Positions 1 to 12,404 are shown, counted from the stretch's first letter. The stretch is 64,000 bases of DNA from Zavarzinia marina (GCF_021568905.1 NZ_JAKGSB010000002.1:496001-560000), one strand, 5' to 3'. Numbers and translations: made by a program. The notes: generated from the sequence alone by a model not told the origin.

Positions 1-116
1 ACCCCCTGACCATCGTCGCGCGGGACCGCGATCACCAGGGGTTCCGCCGCGAGGGCGGAGGTGCCACCGAGCAGCAGGCCGGCAAGGGCGAAAATCCGGG
101 TATTGCGCATCATCAT
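1..116 (-). CDS. Exported protein, N-terminal fragment (runs off the window)
   Basis: Only the first 38 codons are visible. They encode MMMRNTRIFALAGLLLGG followed by an Ala-rich stretch ending ALA-A, a clear Sec signal peptide, then EPLVIAVPRDD, where the mature protein begins. Three ATG codons lie in tandem (116-108). The first overlaps the stop codon of the upstream VWA gene in an ATGA arrangement, so translation is probably coupled and the two exported proteins likely act together. The family cannot be identified from this fragment. The start 'LVIAVPRDDGQG' would suit a periplasmic solute-binding or VWA-associated protein, but that is only a guess. Confidence 0.75.
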   Translation of the reverse strand, partial: MMMRNTRIFALAGLLLGGTSALAAEPLVIAVPRDDGQG

Positions 117-2152
117 TCTCCCTTCGCGGCGGCGTTCAGCAGGGCATCGATATCGGCGGGGGTGAGCTTGCGGCCCTCGCTCAGGGATTTGCCTTTCAGG
201 GAGGCGGCGATCGCATCGAAGGCGACGGCGGCCTCATCCGGCACCTGGGCGCTGCGGCACAGGCGGCCGGCGCCAGTCTCCGCGCAATGGGGCACGGCCA
301 TGGCCGCCGCCGGCGGGTTGAGGACGAAGGTTTCCGGCGCGACGCCGGGCCCGGTGAAGCGGGCCGTCACCCCGTCCGGCCCCTCGGCCGGATAATCGGT
401 GAACCAGCCGCCCGGCAGGGTGAAGGCGATGCCCGTCGGCTCATCGGTCACCGTGCAGGCATCGGGGCCGGGGCAGGCATGGCCGACATCCTCGCCCAGC
501 CCCATCTCGCTCATGTCCTCGCCCTCGGGCGCGGGTGCCGCGGGCGCTGCGGGTGCGGTCGGGACCGCGGCCCGTGCCTTGGCCGCCGCATCCACAGCCG
601 CGGCTGCGCCGCCGTCAATGGCGGGAACGGCGGCGGCGCCGGGCGACACCGAAAGGCTTGCGGTCGCGATCGCCACCCGCTTGCCATTGGGGCCTTCGAG
701 GATATAGCGAACCTGATAGGTGCCGGGCGCATCCGGCGCGGTCAGCGTGCCGGGCCCCGAAACGTCGCGGGTGTAGAAATAGGAAAGTTCGCCACTGGTG
801 TCGGTGTAACCCTCGGGCACGAGATCGACGTAATCGCCATGTTCCGCCGGCCCCGACCACTGGACCGGGAATGCGGCGCCCGGCCGGACGGCGGAAGGCA
901 GAGCCAGCGTGGCCTTGGCCTGCGTCACCGAAAGCGGCGCCGTATAGCGCACATGGCGCCCGTCCGCTCCTTCCAGAACCAGGCGGATATCATAGTCGCC
1001 GGCATCCACCGGGGCCTGGATGGTCAGCGGATTGCCGGCCGACAGATAGGTATAGGACAATTCGCCCGAGGTTTCGGTGTAACCATGGGGAACGATGTCG
1101 ATGTAATCCTGATAATCACCACCGCCGCCGTCACGGCCGCGCCACGAGATCTCGAAGCTCTGGCCGCCATTGGCCTTGGCCGGGGCGTCGAGATAGAATT
1201 CGAGGTCGGTGATCTCGATCGCCGTCTCGGCCAGGACCGTATGCTGGCTTTCGCTGTCATGGACATAGCGGATGACGAAGGCGCCGGTCTGGGCCGGCAG
1301 CTTCAGCTTGGCCGGCTGGCCGTCGCGGACATAGGCCCAGGACAGGGAACGCCTGGCGTCCGTTCCCGGCACCACCACGTCGATGTAATCGTCCTTGCCG
1401 GCGGGACCGGTCCAGGCGACCTCGATCACCGAGGTCATGGGGGCCTTGGCCGGCGCCGTCACCGTCGCGGGCGGCGGCGGGGGCGGTTCGGGGGCCGGCG
1501 GCGGCTCGGGCGGCGACGGCGGCGCCTCCGCCAGCACGGTTTCCGTCATCGCTTCGGCCAGCGTGGCGGCATCGCCCGCCTCGATGTAGCGCCCGCCCGT
1601 ATTTTCGGCGAGACAGGCGACCTGCCTGCCCTCGTCCTTCGACAGGCCGAAGCCGATGACATGGGCGGTGAAGTCCAGCCCCGCTTCCTCGAGCGTGCGG
1701 CCCAGGGCGCAGGGGTCGGCGCCGCAGGTCTCCAGCCCGTCGGTGACCAGCACCACGGTCGCCTTGTTCTCGGTATAGCGAAGGGATTCGGCGGCCCGGC
1801 GCACCGCTTCGGAGAGCGGCGTCTTGCCGAGAAACTTCATGCCGTTGACGGCCGTCAGGATGGCATCCGCCGTGCCCTTGGCCGCCGGCACCACCAGTTC
1901 GATATCGGCGCAATTGCCCTTCTCGCGGTGGCCATAGGCAAGGAGGCCCAACTCCCGCTCCGCCGGCAGGCGCGACAGCACGTCGGCCACGGTCTCGCGC
2001 GCGATCTCCAGCTTCGGCCTTCCGTCGATCTGCCCCCACATCGAGCCGGAGCCATCCATGACAATGATGGTGCGTCCCTCGTCCGCCGCCGCCGCCGTGG
2101 CGACCAGCGCCAACAGGCCACTGGCGATGATGGAACAGATTCTTGGCGTCAT
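113..2152 (-). CDS. Secreted VWA-domain protein with three Ig-like repeats
   Basis: A 679-residue protein whose ATG at 2152 is preceded by a GGGGGGG ribosome site; an upstream in-frame ATG at 2302 would destroy the signal peptide. Residues 1-22 are a Sec signal. A von Willebrand A domain follows, with an intact MIDAS start (DGSGS, residues 33-37) and the later TDGLETC element. A Pro-rich linker leads to three tandem beta-sandwich-like repeats of about 85-90 residues that share W-x-G-P/R-x..DYIDVVP..SLSY/ELSYxY..A-G-x-Y-x-I/V-R-Y/L. The C-terminal part has paired cysteines (ACPGPDAC, CAETGAGRLC). VWA domains bind metal and protein ligands, so a periplasmic or surface adhesion or scaffold role is likely. 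It is coupled by ATGA to the next exported gene. The exact partner is unknown. Confidence 0.85.
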   Translation of the reverse strand: MTPRICSIIASGLLALVATAAAADEGRTIIVMDGSGSMWGQIDGRPKLEIARETVADVLSRLPAERELGLLAYGHREKGNCADIELVVPAAKGTADAILTAVNGMKFLGKTPLSEAVRRAAESLRYTENKATVVLVTDGLETCGADPCALGRTLEEAGLDFTAHVIGFGLSKDEGRQVACLAENTGGRYIEAGDAATLAEAMTETVLAEAPPSPPEPPPAPEPPPPPPATVTAPAKAPMTSVIEVAWTGPAGKDDYIDVVVPGTDARRSLSWAYVRDGQPAKLKLPAQTGAFVIRYVHDSESQHTVLAETAIEITDLEFYLDAPAKANGGQSFEISWRGRDGGGGDYQDYIDIVPHGYTETSGELSYTYLSAGNPLTIQAPVDAGDYDIRLVLEGADGRHVRYTAPLSVTQAKATLALPSAVRPGAAFPVQWSGPAEHGDYVDLVPEGYTDTSGELSYFYTRDVSGPGTLTAPDAPGTYQVRYILEGPNGKRVAIATASLSVSPGAAAVPAIDGGAAAAVDAAAKARAAVPTAPAAPAAPAPEGEDMSEMGLGEDVGHACPGPDACTVTDEPTGIAFTLPGGWFTDYPAEGPDGVTARFTGPGVAPETFVLNPPAAAMAVPHCAETGAGRLCRSAQVPDEAAVAFDAIAASLKGKSLSEGRKLTPADIDALLNAAAKGE

Positions 2153-2459
2153 GCCGTTTCCCCCCCCAAGTCTAGACGGCATCCGCCGCGAATCCCGTTT
2201 GCCGCGTAAACATAAGGTCGGGAGACGCTCTGTCTCCCTCAAAAATTGCGATCGGCCATATTCGCCGGACCATTTGTGACGGCGCGCACATCGCGGCGAC
2301 ACGACTGCATCTATACGGAACCCGGGGGCGGGTGATGCCGTTGGTGAAGACCGAATTTTTCACCGGACGATTTCATTCACTCCATTTTACGCCCGTCCCC
2401 GAAAAAGAAGGGCCCCGCCGATGGCGGGGCCCTTCACCGTTTCGCGATGACGGAACGGC
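2153..2459. other. Intergenic region: VWA leader and alaS terminator
   Basis: Just over 300 bases without a gene. It holds the alaS terminator (2402-2432) and the leader and promoter region of the VWA gene. A perfect 7-bp inverted repeat GGGAGAC-GCTCT-GTCTCCC lies at 2220-2238, about 70 bases upstream of the VWA start. It could be an operator or a leader hairpin. I see no convincing ORF or RNA gene. Confidence 0.5.
2402..2432 (-). terminator. Rho-independent terminator of alaS
   Basis: A 10-bp perfect stem, GGGCCCCGCC-ATC-GGCGGGGCCC on the minus strand (2410-2432), is followed by TTCTTTTTC. It lies 28 bases past the alaS stop, the expected position and structure for intrinsic termination. 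Confidence 0.9.
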
Positions 2460-5099
<2,640 letters not shown>

Positions 5100-5134
5100 G
5101 TTCCCTTGAACCGCGAAAACCCTTGTGTCCGGCT

Positions 5135-5164
5135 TTATTAGCCTTTGTCGGCGGGACCTGTCCA
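5135..5164 (-). promoter_or_regulatory. Candidate sigma70-type promoter of alaS
   Basis: The minus strand reads TGGACA, an 18-base spacer, then TAATAA about 35 bases upstream of the alaS ATG. Spacing and both hexamers are close to consensus. No other strong hexamer pair lies in the 86-bp gap. Confidence 0.55.
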
Positions 5165-5185
5165 CCGGGGCATCGCGGCGGACGG

Positions 5186-6376
5186 TCAGGTCCGCTCGAT
5201 CGCCAGCGCCGTCGCCTCGCCGCCGCCGATGCAGAGGCAGGCCACGCCCCGCGACAGGCCCCGGCTGCGCAGCGCATGAAGCAGGGTCACCACGATCCGC
5301 GCGCCCGAGGCACCGATGGGATGACCCAGGGCGCAGGCACCGCCGTTCACGTTGACCCGGTCGCGGGCGATTTCCAACTCGCGCATGGCGGCCATCACGA
5401 CGACGGCGAAAGCCTCGTTGATTTCGAACAGGTCGACGTCGCCGACGCTCCAGCCCGTCTTCTTCAGGAGTTTGCCGATGGCGCCGATCGGCGCGGTCGT
5501 GAACCAGGCCGGATCCTGGGAATGGGTGGCATGGCCGACGATCCGGGCGAGCGGCGCGAGACCCATGGCTTTCGCCGTCGTCTCCCGCATGAGGACGAGG
5601 GCGGCGGCGCCGTCGGCATTGGCGCTGGACGCGGCGGCCGTGATGGTGCCGTCGGGCCGGAACGCCGGCTTCAGGCCGGGGATGCGGGCCGGGTCCAGCC
5701 CGCCCGGGATCTCGTCCGTGTCCATGGTGAGGACGGCTCCCTTGGCGCCGCGGATGGTCAGGGGCGTGATCTCGTCCGCGAAGAGGCCGTCCGTCACCGC
5801 CGCCTGGGCCCGGCGCAGGGTCTCCATCGCGTATTCGTCCTGTTCGGCACGGGTGAAGCCGTATTTCGCCGCCGTATCCTCGCCGAAGGTGCCCATCGGG
5901 CGGCCGCCGTCATAGGCATCCTCGAGCCCGTCCAGAGCCGCGTGGTCGAGGAGCCGGTCGTGGCCGAAGCCATAGCCGCTGCGGGCGTTCTGGATCAGAT
6001 AGGGCGCGGCGGACATGTTCTCCATGCCGCCCGCCGCGACGATGTCGGCGCTTTCCGCCTTCAGGAGGTCATGGGCGATCATCAGCGCCTTCATGCCCGA
6101 GCCGCAGACCTTGTTCACGGTCGTCGCCCCGGTGGCGTCGGGCAGACCGGCATGGCGCATGGCCTGGCGTGCCGGCGCCTGGCCCTGGCCCGCCGGCAGC
6201 ACACAGCCCATGAAGACCTCGTCCACCGCGCCCGGCGCGATGCCGGCGTCGGCGACCGCGGCACCGAGGACGGCAGCGCCGAGACGGGGGGCCGGCGTGC
6301 CGGCGAGCGTGCCCCGGAAGCGGCCCATTGCCGTGCGGCGGGCCGAGACGATGACCACGGAATCTGAAACGGACAT
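5186..6376 (-). CDS. Acetyl-CoA acetyltransferase (thiolase II)
   Basis: A 396-residue thiolase. It condenses two acetyl-CoA to acetoacetyl-CoA, or cleaves acetoacetyl-CoA, depending on conditions. The nucleophilic Cys91 sits in [10 protein letters not shown]. The second-shell motifs [19 protein letters not shown] (catalytic His) and CLCIGGGEA (acid/base Cys) are all present. The start is set by GGAGAG six bases before the ATG. The family includes PhaA, AtoB and other biosynthetic thiolases; without phaB or hmg genes nearby the pathway is open, though the scoAB genes 8 kb away would use acetoacetyl-CoA. It is transcribed alone from a promoter containing an AT-rich near-palindrome. Confidence 0.93.
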   Translation of the reverse strand: MSVSDSVVIVSARRTAMGRFRGTLAGTPAPRLGAAVLGAAVADAGIAPGAVDEVFMGCVLPAGQGQAPARQAMRHAGLPDATGATTVNKVCGSGMKALMIAHDLLKAESADIVAAGGMENMSAAPYLIQNARSGYGFGHDRLLDHAALDGLEDAYDGGRPMGTFGEDTAAKYGFTRAEQDEYAMETLRRAQAAVTDGLFADEITPLTIRGAKGAVLTMDTDEIPGGLDPARIPGLKPAFRPDGTITAAASSANADGAAALVLMRETTAKAMGLAPLARIVGHATHSQDPAWFTTAPIGAIGKLLKKTGWSVGDVDLFEINEAFAVVVMAAMRELEIARDRVNVNGGACALGHPIGASGARIVVTLLHALRSRGLSRGVACLCIGGGEATALAIERT

Positions 6377-6393
6377 GACGGGCTCTCCATTGA

Positions 6394-6426
6394 ATTATGA
6401 CCATCATATAATATGACGATCATAAT
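6394..6426 (-). promoter_or_regulatory. AT-rich 33-bp near-palindrome in the thiolase promoter
   Basis: The sequence is dyad-symmetric at 14 of 16 base-pair positions. It also reads as two direct copies of ATGACSATCATA with a period of 16 bp (6397 and 6413). It is much more AT-rich than its surroundings and begins 18 bases upstream of the thiolase ATG. This is the layout of an operator bound by a dimeric repressor, possibly as two dimers. The regulator is not identified. Confidence 0.6.
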
Positions 6427-6476
6427 ATTAAAAGCCCCGACATATGCGCTCGCGGCACAGGGCGACGCGCGGGGCT
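6427..6476 (-). terminator. Probable terminator of ftsK
   Basis: On the minus strand AGCCCCG (6476-6470) pairs with CGGGGCT (6439-6433). The 30-base loop can form an inner GCGC/GCGC stem. The structure is followed by TTTTAATATTA. It overlaps the first base of the ftsK stop codon and abuts the thiolase operator. Confidence 0.6.
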
Positions 6477-8995
6477 CAGAGCACCCGTTCGCCGGCCTCG
6501 TTGATCAGGACCTCGCGCTTGCCGACGTGGTTCGGCTTGCCGACGATGCCGGCGTCCTCCATCTGCTCGATGATGCGGGCGGCGCGGTTGTAGCCGATCT
6601 GCAGATGGCGCTGGATGAAGCTGGTGGAGGCCTTGCCCTCGCGCGCCACGATCGCGACCGCACGGTCGTAGAGGTCGTCGCCGGTGCCGCCCCCGGCCAT
6701 GCCGCCCTCCAGCGCCTCCATGCCCTCGGGCTCCTCGGTGACGGCCTCGACATATTCGGGCTCGCCCTGGGCCTTCAGGAAGGCGATCACGTCCTCCACC
6801 TCCTGGTCGGAGCAGAAGGGACCGTGGACGCGGGTGATGCGCCCGCCGCCGGCCATATAGAGCATGTCGCCCATGCCGAGAAGCTGTTCGGCGCCCTGTT
6901 CGCCGAGGATGGTGCGGCTGTCGATCTTCGACGTCACCTGGAACGAGATGCGGGTCGGGAAATTGGCCTTGATGGTGCCGGTGATGACGTCGACCGAGGG
7001 GCGCTGGGTCGCCAGGATCAGATGCATGCCGGCGGCGCGCGCCATCTGGGCCAGGCGCTGGATCGCGCCTTCGATGTCCTTGCCCGCGACCATCATCAGG
7101 TCGGCGAATTCGTCGACGATGATGACGACGAAGGGCAGGGGCTCCAGCGGGATGTCCTGTTCCTCGAAGATCGGCTTGCCCGTGGCGGGATCGAAGCCGG
7201 TCTGCACCGTGCGCTTCAATTCCTCGCCCTTCTGCTTCGCCTCGGCGATGCGGGCGTTGTAGCCGGCGATGTTGCGCACCCCGAGGCGCGACATCTTGCG
7301 ATAGCGGTCCTCCATCTCGCGGACCGCCCATTTCATGGCGACCACGGCCTTGCCCGGCTCGGTCACCACGGGGGCGAGGAGATGGGGAATGCCCTCGTAG
7401 ACCGAGAGTTCGAGCATCTTGGGATCGACCATGATCAGCTTGCACTGGTCCGGCGGCAGCCGGTAGAGCAGCGACAGGATCATGGTATTGACCGCGACCG
7501 ACTTGCCCGAACCCGTGGTACCGGCGACCAGGAGGTGCGGCATGCGCGCCAGATCGGCCACGATGGGCGCGCCGCCGATATCCTTGCCGAGGGCGAGCGT
7601 CAGGGCCGACGCCGTCTTCTCGTATTCCTGGGACGACAGGATCTCGGACAGCCAGACCGTATCGCGCCTGGCGTTCGGCAGTTCGATGCCGATGGCGTTC
7701 CGCCCCGGCACCACCGAGACGCGGGCCGAGACCGCGCTCATCGAGCGCGCGATATCGTCGGCGAGGCCGATGACGCGGGCGGACTTGGTGCCTGGCGCCG
7801 GCTCCAGCTCATAGAGGGTGACGACGGGGCCGGGGCGCACCTTCACGATGTTGCCGCGCACGCCGAAGTCGTCGAGCACGGATTCGAGCAGGCGGGCGTT
7901 GGCTTCCAGCGCCTCTTCGTCCACCGCGTCGTCGTCGCGCTTGGGCGCCGCCTTCAGCAGCGACAGGGGCGGGAGCTGGTATTCGCCCTCGACCACGCCG
8001 AGATCGAGCGCGGCCTGGCTTTCCTGAACCATGCGGCGCCCCGGCTTGGCCGGTTTCGCCGGGCTTTCCACCAGGCGGCGGCCGTCCGAAGGCGGCTCGG
8101 CGACATGGCGTGCCGCCGGTACCTCGGGGGATGCGTCGACGGGTGCATCAGATGCCGGCGCGAAGGCGGGCTCGCGCCGTTCGGCCCGGCGGGCGGCGCG
8201 GCGCGATTTCGCGCTCTCTACCGGCGCGGCCGCCTCGGGCAGGGGCGCGGCCATGGCGCTTCCGGCGTGACGGGGTTCGTCGCCGCGACGCAGGCGCAGG
8301 TCCGGCACCGAAGGGCGCCGCGCCCAGAGCCGGCTGGCCCGGCCGACGACCCAGCGCGCCCCGCCGGAGCCGGCGCGGGTGCCGGCGCCGACGCCGCGCG
8401 CCATGGCCCGCCATTCGCCGAGGCTGAGGCCCATGGCGCTGACCAGGGTCATCAGGGTCAGCACCAGAAGCACGAAGGAAAGGCCGGTGCCGCCGAGACC
8501 GAGGCCGGCACGCCCGCAGAGCGCCTCCACCCCGGGACCGACCAGGGCTCCGGCCATGCCGCCGAGACCACTGCGAAGCGGCCATCCGTCCGGCACCATG
8601 AAGCCGTTTACGGCGCCTGCCCCGAGCGCCAGCGCCAGCGCCGCGAGCAGCAGGTTCAGCCACCACAGCCGCAACCCCCGATGCGAGAACAGGCGCCAGC
8701 CCCAGGCCCCGAGCAACAGCGGCATCAGGCCGGCGGCAATACCGAGCCACTGGATGGAGAGATCGGCGACCATGGCCCCCGGCAGGCCGAGCAGGTTTCG
8801 GACCGGCACGTCGGTCTCGACGTTCAGACTGGGATCGCCGGGCGCATAGGAGACGAGCGCGAGACCGAGGCCGGTCGCGGCGGCGAAAAGGGCGATGCCG
8901 GCGAATTCCGACAGCCGCGCCCTGAGACCCCGGGACAGGCTCTCGGGCAGGATGCGACGGGGTCTCTCGCTGGACGTGCCGGCCGTCTGGGCCAT
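6476..8995 (-). CDS. ftsK: DNA translocase FtsK
   Basis: An 839-residue FtsK/SpoIIIE translocase that pumps chromosome ends at the division septum. The ATG at 8995 ([14 protein letters not shown]) is chosen because it precedes a basic cytoplasmic tail and four hydrophobic membrane segments (about residues 30-190). A variable Pro/Ala/Arg linker follows, then the RecA-like motor with Walker A GTTGSGKS (about 492-499) and Walker [14 protein letters not shown]. The C-terminal gamma winged helix ends [21 protein letters not shown]...[15 protein letters not shown], the KOPS-reading domain. Length is typical for alphaproteobacteria. Confidence 0.97.
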   Translation of the reverse strand: MAQTAGTSSERPRRILPESLSRGLRARLSEFAGIALFAAATGLGLALVSYAPGDPSLNVETDVPVRNLLGLPGAMVADLSIQWLGIAAGLMPLLLGAWGWRLFSHRGLRLWWLNLLLAALALALGAGAVNGFMVPDGWPLRSGLGGMAGALVGPGVEALCGRAGLGLGGTGLSFVLLVLTLMTLVSAMGLSLGEWRAMARGVGAGTRAGSGGARWVVGRASRLWARRPSVPDLRLRRGDEPRHAGSAMAAPLPEAAAPVESAKSRRAARRAERREPAFAPASDAPVDASPEVPAARHVAEPPSDGRRLVESPAKPAKPGRRMVQESQAALDLGVVEGEYQLPPLSLLKAAPKRDDDAVDEEALEANARLLESVLDDFGVRGNIVKVRPGPVVTLYELEPAPGTKSARVIGLADDIARSMSAVSARVSVVPGRNAIGIELPNARRDTVWLSEILSSQEYEKTASALTLALGKDIGGAPIVADLARMPHLLVAGTTGSGKSVAVNTMILSLLYRLPPDQCKLIMVDPKMLELSVYEGIPHLLAPVVTEPGKAVVAMKWAVREMEDRYRKMSRLGVRNIAGYNARIAEAKQKGEELKRTVQTGFDPATGKPIFEEQDIPLEPLPFVVIIVDEFADLMMVAGKDIEGAIQRLAQMARAAGMHLILATQRPSVDVITGTIKANFPTRISFQVTSKIDSRTILGEQGAEQLLGMGDMLYMAGGGRITRVHGPFCSDQEVEDVIAFLKAQGEPEYVEAVTEEPEGMEALEGGMAGGGTGDDLYDRAVAIVAREGKASTSFIQRHLQIGYNRAARIIEQMEDAGIVGKPNHVGKREVLINEAGERVL

Positions 8996-9157
8996 GCGAC
9001 CTCTTACGGTGGCGGCCGGCACGGCATCGAAGGGAGCCTGGGGCCGGCGCGGTGGCGGATGCCGCCGGGGGTGCCGACGGGAACGAATCAACAACCGCGA
9101 GGCTACACGCCCCGCGACGGCATCACAACAGGGCCGCGGGACGGGACGGCGCGAAGA

Positions 9158-9496
9158 TCAGATGGCGTCGACGCCGCTTTCGCCGGTGCGGATGCGGCGC
9201 GCGTCGACGAGATCGGTGACGAACAGCTTGCCGTCGCCGAGCTTGCCGGTATGGGCGGCGGCCTGCACGCGCTCCAGAACCTCGGCCAACTGCCCATCCG
9301 CGACGACGATGTCCAGGCGCAGCTTGGGCACGAAGGCGATCTGATATTCCGCCGAGCGATAGACCTCGGTATGGCCGTGGGAACGGCCGAAGCCGATGGA
9401 CTCGGTGACCGTCATGCCCCGAATGCCCATTTCGTCGAGGGCCGCCCGCACGGGCTCGAGCTTGAGGGGCTTGATGATGGCGATGACCAGCTTCAT
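9158..9496 (-). CDS. glnB: Nitrogen regulatory P-II protein
   Basis: A 112-residue P-II signal protein that senses 2-oxoglutarate, ATP/ADP and, via uridylylation, glutamine. The ATG at 9496 gives the invariant MKLVIAIIKP start. Tyr51, the uridylylation site, sits in the T-loop YRSAEYQIAFVPK. The C-terminal signature TGKLGDGKLFV is present. The T-loop is more divergent than in the classical GlnB/GlnK of this class (RGAEYxVDFLPK), so this may be a paralog. It is not followed by glnA or amtB. Instead it is divergent from a glutamate-synthase-like gene. No clear NtrC or sigma54 site is visible in the 138-bp gap. Confidence 0.9.
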   Translation of the reverse strand: MKLVIAIIKPLKLEPVRAALDEMGIRGMTVTESIGFGRSHGHTEVYRSAEYQIAFVPKLRLDIVVADGQLAEVLERVQAAAHTGKLGDGKLFVTDLVDARRIRTGESGVDAI

Positions 9497-9634
9497 GGAG
9501 ACCATTCTGAAAGCAACTGGAGCGATTCTAGGGCCTGCGGCCCAGCCTGGGTAGGGGTAAGTGCAGGGCTTTTTCCGGATCACCCCTATTATGGTGGCCG
9601 ATCACCGGACGATTCGAAGCGCGAGGCACGCGAA

Positions 9635-11248
9635 ATGCAACTTTCGATGTATGGCCGCTATCTCCCCTTCGCACTCTGTATCGCTTTCGCCATCCTGTCC
9701 CTGCCCTTCGCCTTCGACGGCGGATTCCTGTGGATCGTCACCGTGACGGCGGCGGCCCTCGCCCTGGTCGGCGTCCTGGATCTGCGCCAGCGGCGCCACG
9801 CGGTGCTGCGCAACTACCCGGTCATCGGCCACATCCGCTACATGGCGGAGGCGATCCGCCCCGAGATCCGGCAATATCTGCTGGAGGACGACGACGAATG
9901 CGTGCCCTATTCCCGGGCGCAGCGCAGCCTGGTCTATGCCAGGGCGAAGAACGAGGGCGGCGAGAAGCCCTTCGGCACGCTGATCGACGTCTATGGCCAG
10001 GGCTATGAATTCATCGCCCATTCGGCCCGCCCGGCGCCACTCGCCGATCCCGCCGCCTTTCGCGTCCCGATCGGCGGGCCGGCCTGCCGCCAGCCCTATT
10101 CCGCCTCGATCTTCAACATTTCGGCCATGAGCTTCGGCGCGCTGTCGGCCAACGCCATCCGCGCCCTGAACAAGGGCGCCAGGATGGGCGATTTCGCCCA
10201 TGACACCGGCGAGGGCGGCATCAGCCCCTATCACCGCGAATTCGGCGGCGATCTGATCTGGGAACTGGGCAGCGGCTATTTCGGCTGCCGCACGGCGGAC
10301 GGCGGTTTCGATGCCGACAAATTCGCCGCCCAGGCGCGCAATCCCCAGGTCAAGATGATCGAGATCAAGCTGAGCCAGGGGGCGAAGCCCGGCCATGGCG
10401 GCATGCTGCCCGGCCATAAGGTCAGCCCCGAGATCGCCGCCGCCCGCGACGTGCCGGAAGGCGCCGACTGTATCTCGCCCGCGCGCCACAGCGCCTTTTC
10501 GACCCCGATCGAGATGATGCGCTTCATCGAGCGCCTGCGCGACCTTTCGGACGGCAAGCCGGTCGGCTTCAAGCTCTGCCTCGGCCATCCGTGGGAATTC
10601 ATGGGGATCGCCAAGGCCATGCTGGAGACCGGCATATTGCCCGACTTCATCGTGGTCGACGGCAAGGAGGGCGGCACCGGCGCGGCGCCGGTCGAATTCT
10701 CCAACCATCTGGGCGTGCCCTTGCGCGAAGGCCTGCTGTTCATCCACAACACGCTGGTCGGCACGGGCTTGCGCGACCGCATCAAGATCGGCGCCGCCGG
10801 CCGCGTCGTCTCGGCCTTCGACATCGCCTGCCTGCTGGCGCTGGGCGCCGACTGGGTGAATGCGGCGCGCGGCTTCATGTTCGCGGTCGGCTGCATCCAG
10901 TCCCAGAGCTGCCACACCAACCGCTGCCCGACCGGCGTCGCGACCCAGGATCCCTTGCGCCAGAAGGCCCTGGTGGTGCCCGACAAGGCCGACCGCGTCC
11001 ACAATTTCCACCGCAACACGATGAAGGCCCTGGCCGAAATGCTGGCCGCCGCCGGCCTGACCAAGCCCGAGCAACTGGGCCCGCGCCATCTGGCGAAACG
11101 GGTCAGCGCCAGCGAGATCCGCCTGTTCTCCCAGATCCATTTCGCCATGACGCCCAACGCCCTTCTGGACGGCGGCGTCAGCTCGACCTTCTACGCCGAG
11201 AACTGGCAAACCGCGAGCGCCGACAGCTTCGACCCGCAGCCGGTTTAG
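9635..11248 (+). CDS. Membrane-anchored glutamate-synthase-like FMN protein
   Basis: A 537-residue protein with the central FMN-binding barrel of glutamate synthase (Pfam Glu_synthase) but no amidotransferase or GXGXG domains. Two hydrophobic segments at residues 5-50 should anchor it in the inner membrane, catalytic part inside. Barrel motifs such as ISPARHSAFSTP, VDGKEGGTGAAP and KIGAAGRV are visible. The cysteines in CIQSQSCHTNRCPTG match the [3Fe-4S] ligand pattern of GltB. The start at 9635 follows GCGAGG; 9649 is an alternative. These stand-alone proteins are common but their reaction is not established, and true GltBD activity is unlikely without glutaminase and small subunit. The P-II gene is divergent. 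Confidence 0.85.
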   Translation: MQLSMYGRYLPFALCIAFAILSLPFAFDGGFLWIVTVTAAALALVGVLDLRQRRHAVLRNYPVIGHIRYMAEAIRPEIRQYLLEDDDECVPYSRAQRSLVYARAKNEGGEKPFGTLIDVYGQGYEFIAHSARPAPLADPAAFRVPIGGPACRQPYSASIFNISAMSFGALSANAIRALNKGARMGDFAHDTGEGGISPYHREFGGDLIWELGSGYFGCRTADGGFDADKFAAQARNPQVKMIEIKLSQGAKPGHGGMLPGHKVSPEIAAARDVPEGADCISPARHSAFSTPIEMMRFIERLRDLSDGKPVGFKLCLGHPWEFMGIAKAMLETGILPDFIVVDGKEGGTGAAPVEFSNHLGVPLREGLLFIHNTLVGTGLRDRIKIGAAGRVVSAFDIACLLALGADWVNAARGFMFAVGCIQSQSCHTNRCPTGVATQDPLRQKALVVPDKADRVHNFHRNTMKALAEMLAAAGLTKPEQLGPRHLAKRVSASEIRLFSQIHFAMTPNALLDGGVSSTFYAENWQTASADSFDPQPV

Positions 11249-11263
11249 GGACCTTGTCCGTCA

Positions 11264-11335
11264 CGAGATCCCGGCCTTCGCCGGGATGACGCTGTAACCC
11301 TATTCGTCGCCCCGGCGGAGGCCGGGGCCTTTCGC
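11264..11335. repeat. REP-like palindromic repeat, copy 1
   Basis: Two hairpins: ATCCCGGC-CTTC-GCCGGGAT (11268-11287) and GCCCCGGC-GGAG-GCCGGGGC (11309-11328), the second followed by CTTTCG. It lies between convergent genes and could terminate both. The same CCGGC...GCCGG hairpin pair recurs at 15.4, 17.8 and 43.4 kb. Confidence 0.8.
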
Positions 11336-11349
11336 CGGCAAACGCGCGC

Positions 11350-12096
11350 TCACCCCCGCCCGACGAAGGGCATGCCCGTCGCCGCGATGGCCATGAAGGA
11401 TATATCGGCATCGGCCGGCTGGCTGGCCATGAAGACCACCGCTTCGGCGGCGCGGGTGACATCCATGACGGGTTCGGCGCGGATGCTGCCGTCGGCCTGA
11501 GGCATGCCGACGGACATGAGGGCCGTCATTTCGGTCGCGGCATTGCCGATGTCGATCTGGCCGCCGGTGATGCCGAAGGCGCGGCCGTCGAGGGAGATGG
11601 TCTTGGTCAGGCCGGTGATCGCGTGTTTCGTCGCCGTATAGGCGGCGGAATAGGGGCGCGGGTGATGGGCCGAGATGGAGCCGTTGTTGATGATCCGCCC
11701 GCCCTGGGGGTCCTGCGCCCGCATCTGGCGAAAGGCGGCGGCCGCGCAGAGGAAGCTGCCGGTCAGATTGACCTCGACCATGGCGCGCCAGGCGGCGGGA
11801 TCGATCATGTCGATGGTGCCGCCCGCCCCGAAGGCGCCCGCGTTGTTGAACAGCACGTCGACGCGCCCGAAAGCCGCCACCGCCGCTTCGAACAGCGCCG
11901 CCACCGCCCCCTCGTCGGTCACGTCGGTCGCGATTGCAAGACCCAGCGCCGGATCGGCGAAGAACGCCCGCGTCTCTTCCAGCGCCTCCAGGCGCCGCCC
12001 GGCCAGCACCACGCGGTCACCCCTGGCGGCGAAGGCGATGGCGGCGGCGCGCCCGATGCCGGAGCCGGCGCCGGTGACGACGATGATCTTGCTCAT
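11350..12096 (-). CDS. Short-chain dehydrogenase/reductase
   Basis: A 248-residue classical SDR, an NAD(P)-dependent alcohol/ketone oxidoreductase of unknown substrate. The Rossmann motif is TGAGSGIG (residues 8-15), NNAG is present, and the catalytic site is Ser (NNGSIS) with YSAAYTATK (YxxxK). The Arg residues at the end of strand 2 (VLAGRR) favour NADP(H). The start ATG at 12096 overlaps the stop of the upstream parE toxin gene (ATGA), so it is translationally coupled to a toxin-antitoxin operon, which is unusual for a metabolic SDR. Confidence 0.9.
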   Translation of the reverse strand: MSKIIVVTGAGSGIGRAAAIAFAARGDRVVLAGRRLEALEETRAFFADPALGLAIATDVTDEGAVAALFEAAVAAFGRVDVLFNNAGAFGAGGTIDMIDPAAWRAMVEVNLTGSFLCAAAAFRQMRAQDPQGGRIINNGSISAHHPRPYSAAYTATKHAITGLTKTISLDGRAFGITGGQIDIGNAATEMTALMSVGMPQADGSIRAEPVMDVTRAAEAVVFMASQPADADISFMAIAATGMPFVGRG

Positions 12097-12404
12097 GTCG
12101 GTTCCTTTCGATCCTCGATCAGGCTTCGGTCGAGCCGGCGCTGGCCTTGCAGCACCCGCAGGATTTCGATGCCTGCCTCGGTGACACGGTAGAGCGTGAG
12201 GTAACGGCCGGCGACCAGATGACGGAGCCCCGGCAGTATGTCGTCACGCGCGACGCCGGAGAAGGGATGCAAGGCCAACTGCTGCCAGCGGCGCTCGATC
12301 GCGTCGAGCACGCGGTCCGCCGCCTCTGGATTGTCCGCGGCGATGAAGCGCCAGATTTCGATCAGGTCTTCGTCCGCGCGCCGCGTGCGGATGATGGAAA
12401 GCAC
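12093..12404 (-). CDS. parE: ParE-family toxin
   Basis: A 103-residue RelE/ParE-fold protein starting at GTG 12404, three bases after the antitoxin stop. Features are [31 protein letters not shown], then [29 protein letters not shown], the typical ParE pattern in which the beta-sheet Arg/Tyr residues contact the target. ParE toxins that have been characterised poison gyrase. The family prediction is firm, but the target here is inferred. It sits between its antitoxin and a coupled SDR gene. Confidence 0.9.
   Translation of the reverse strand: MLSIIRTRRADEDLIEIWRFIAADNPEAADRVLDAIERRWQQLALHPFSGVARDDILPGLRHLVAGRYLTLYRVTEAGIEILRVLQGQRRLDRSLIEDRKEPT

Noticed and set aside
6413-9634. Upstream plus-strand extension of the glutamate-synthase-like frame.
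   Set aside because: This part is antisense to ftsK and glnB, which have strong domains. The real start is ATG 9635.
9497-9634. NtrC or sigma54 site between P-II and the GltB-like gene.
   Set aside because: I looked for TGGCAC-N5-TTGC and TGCACC-type dyads and found only weak partial matches.
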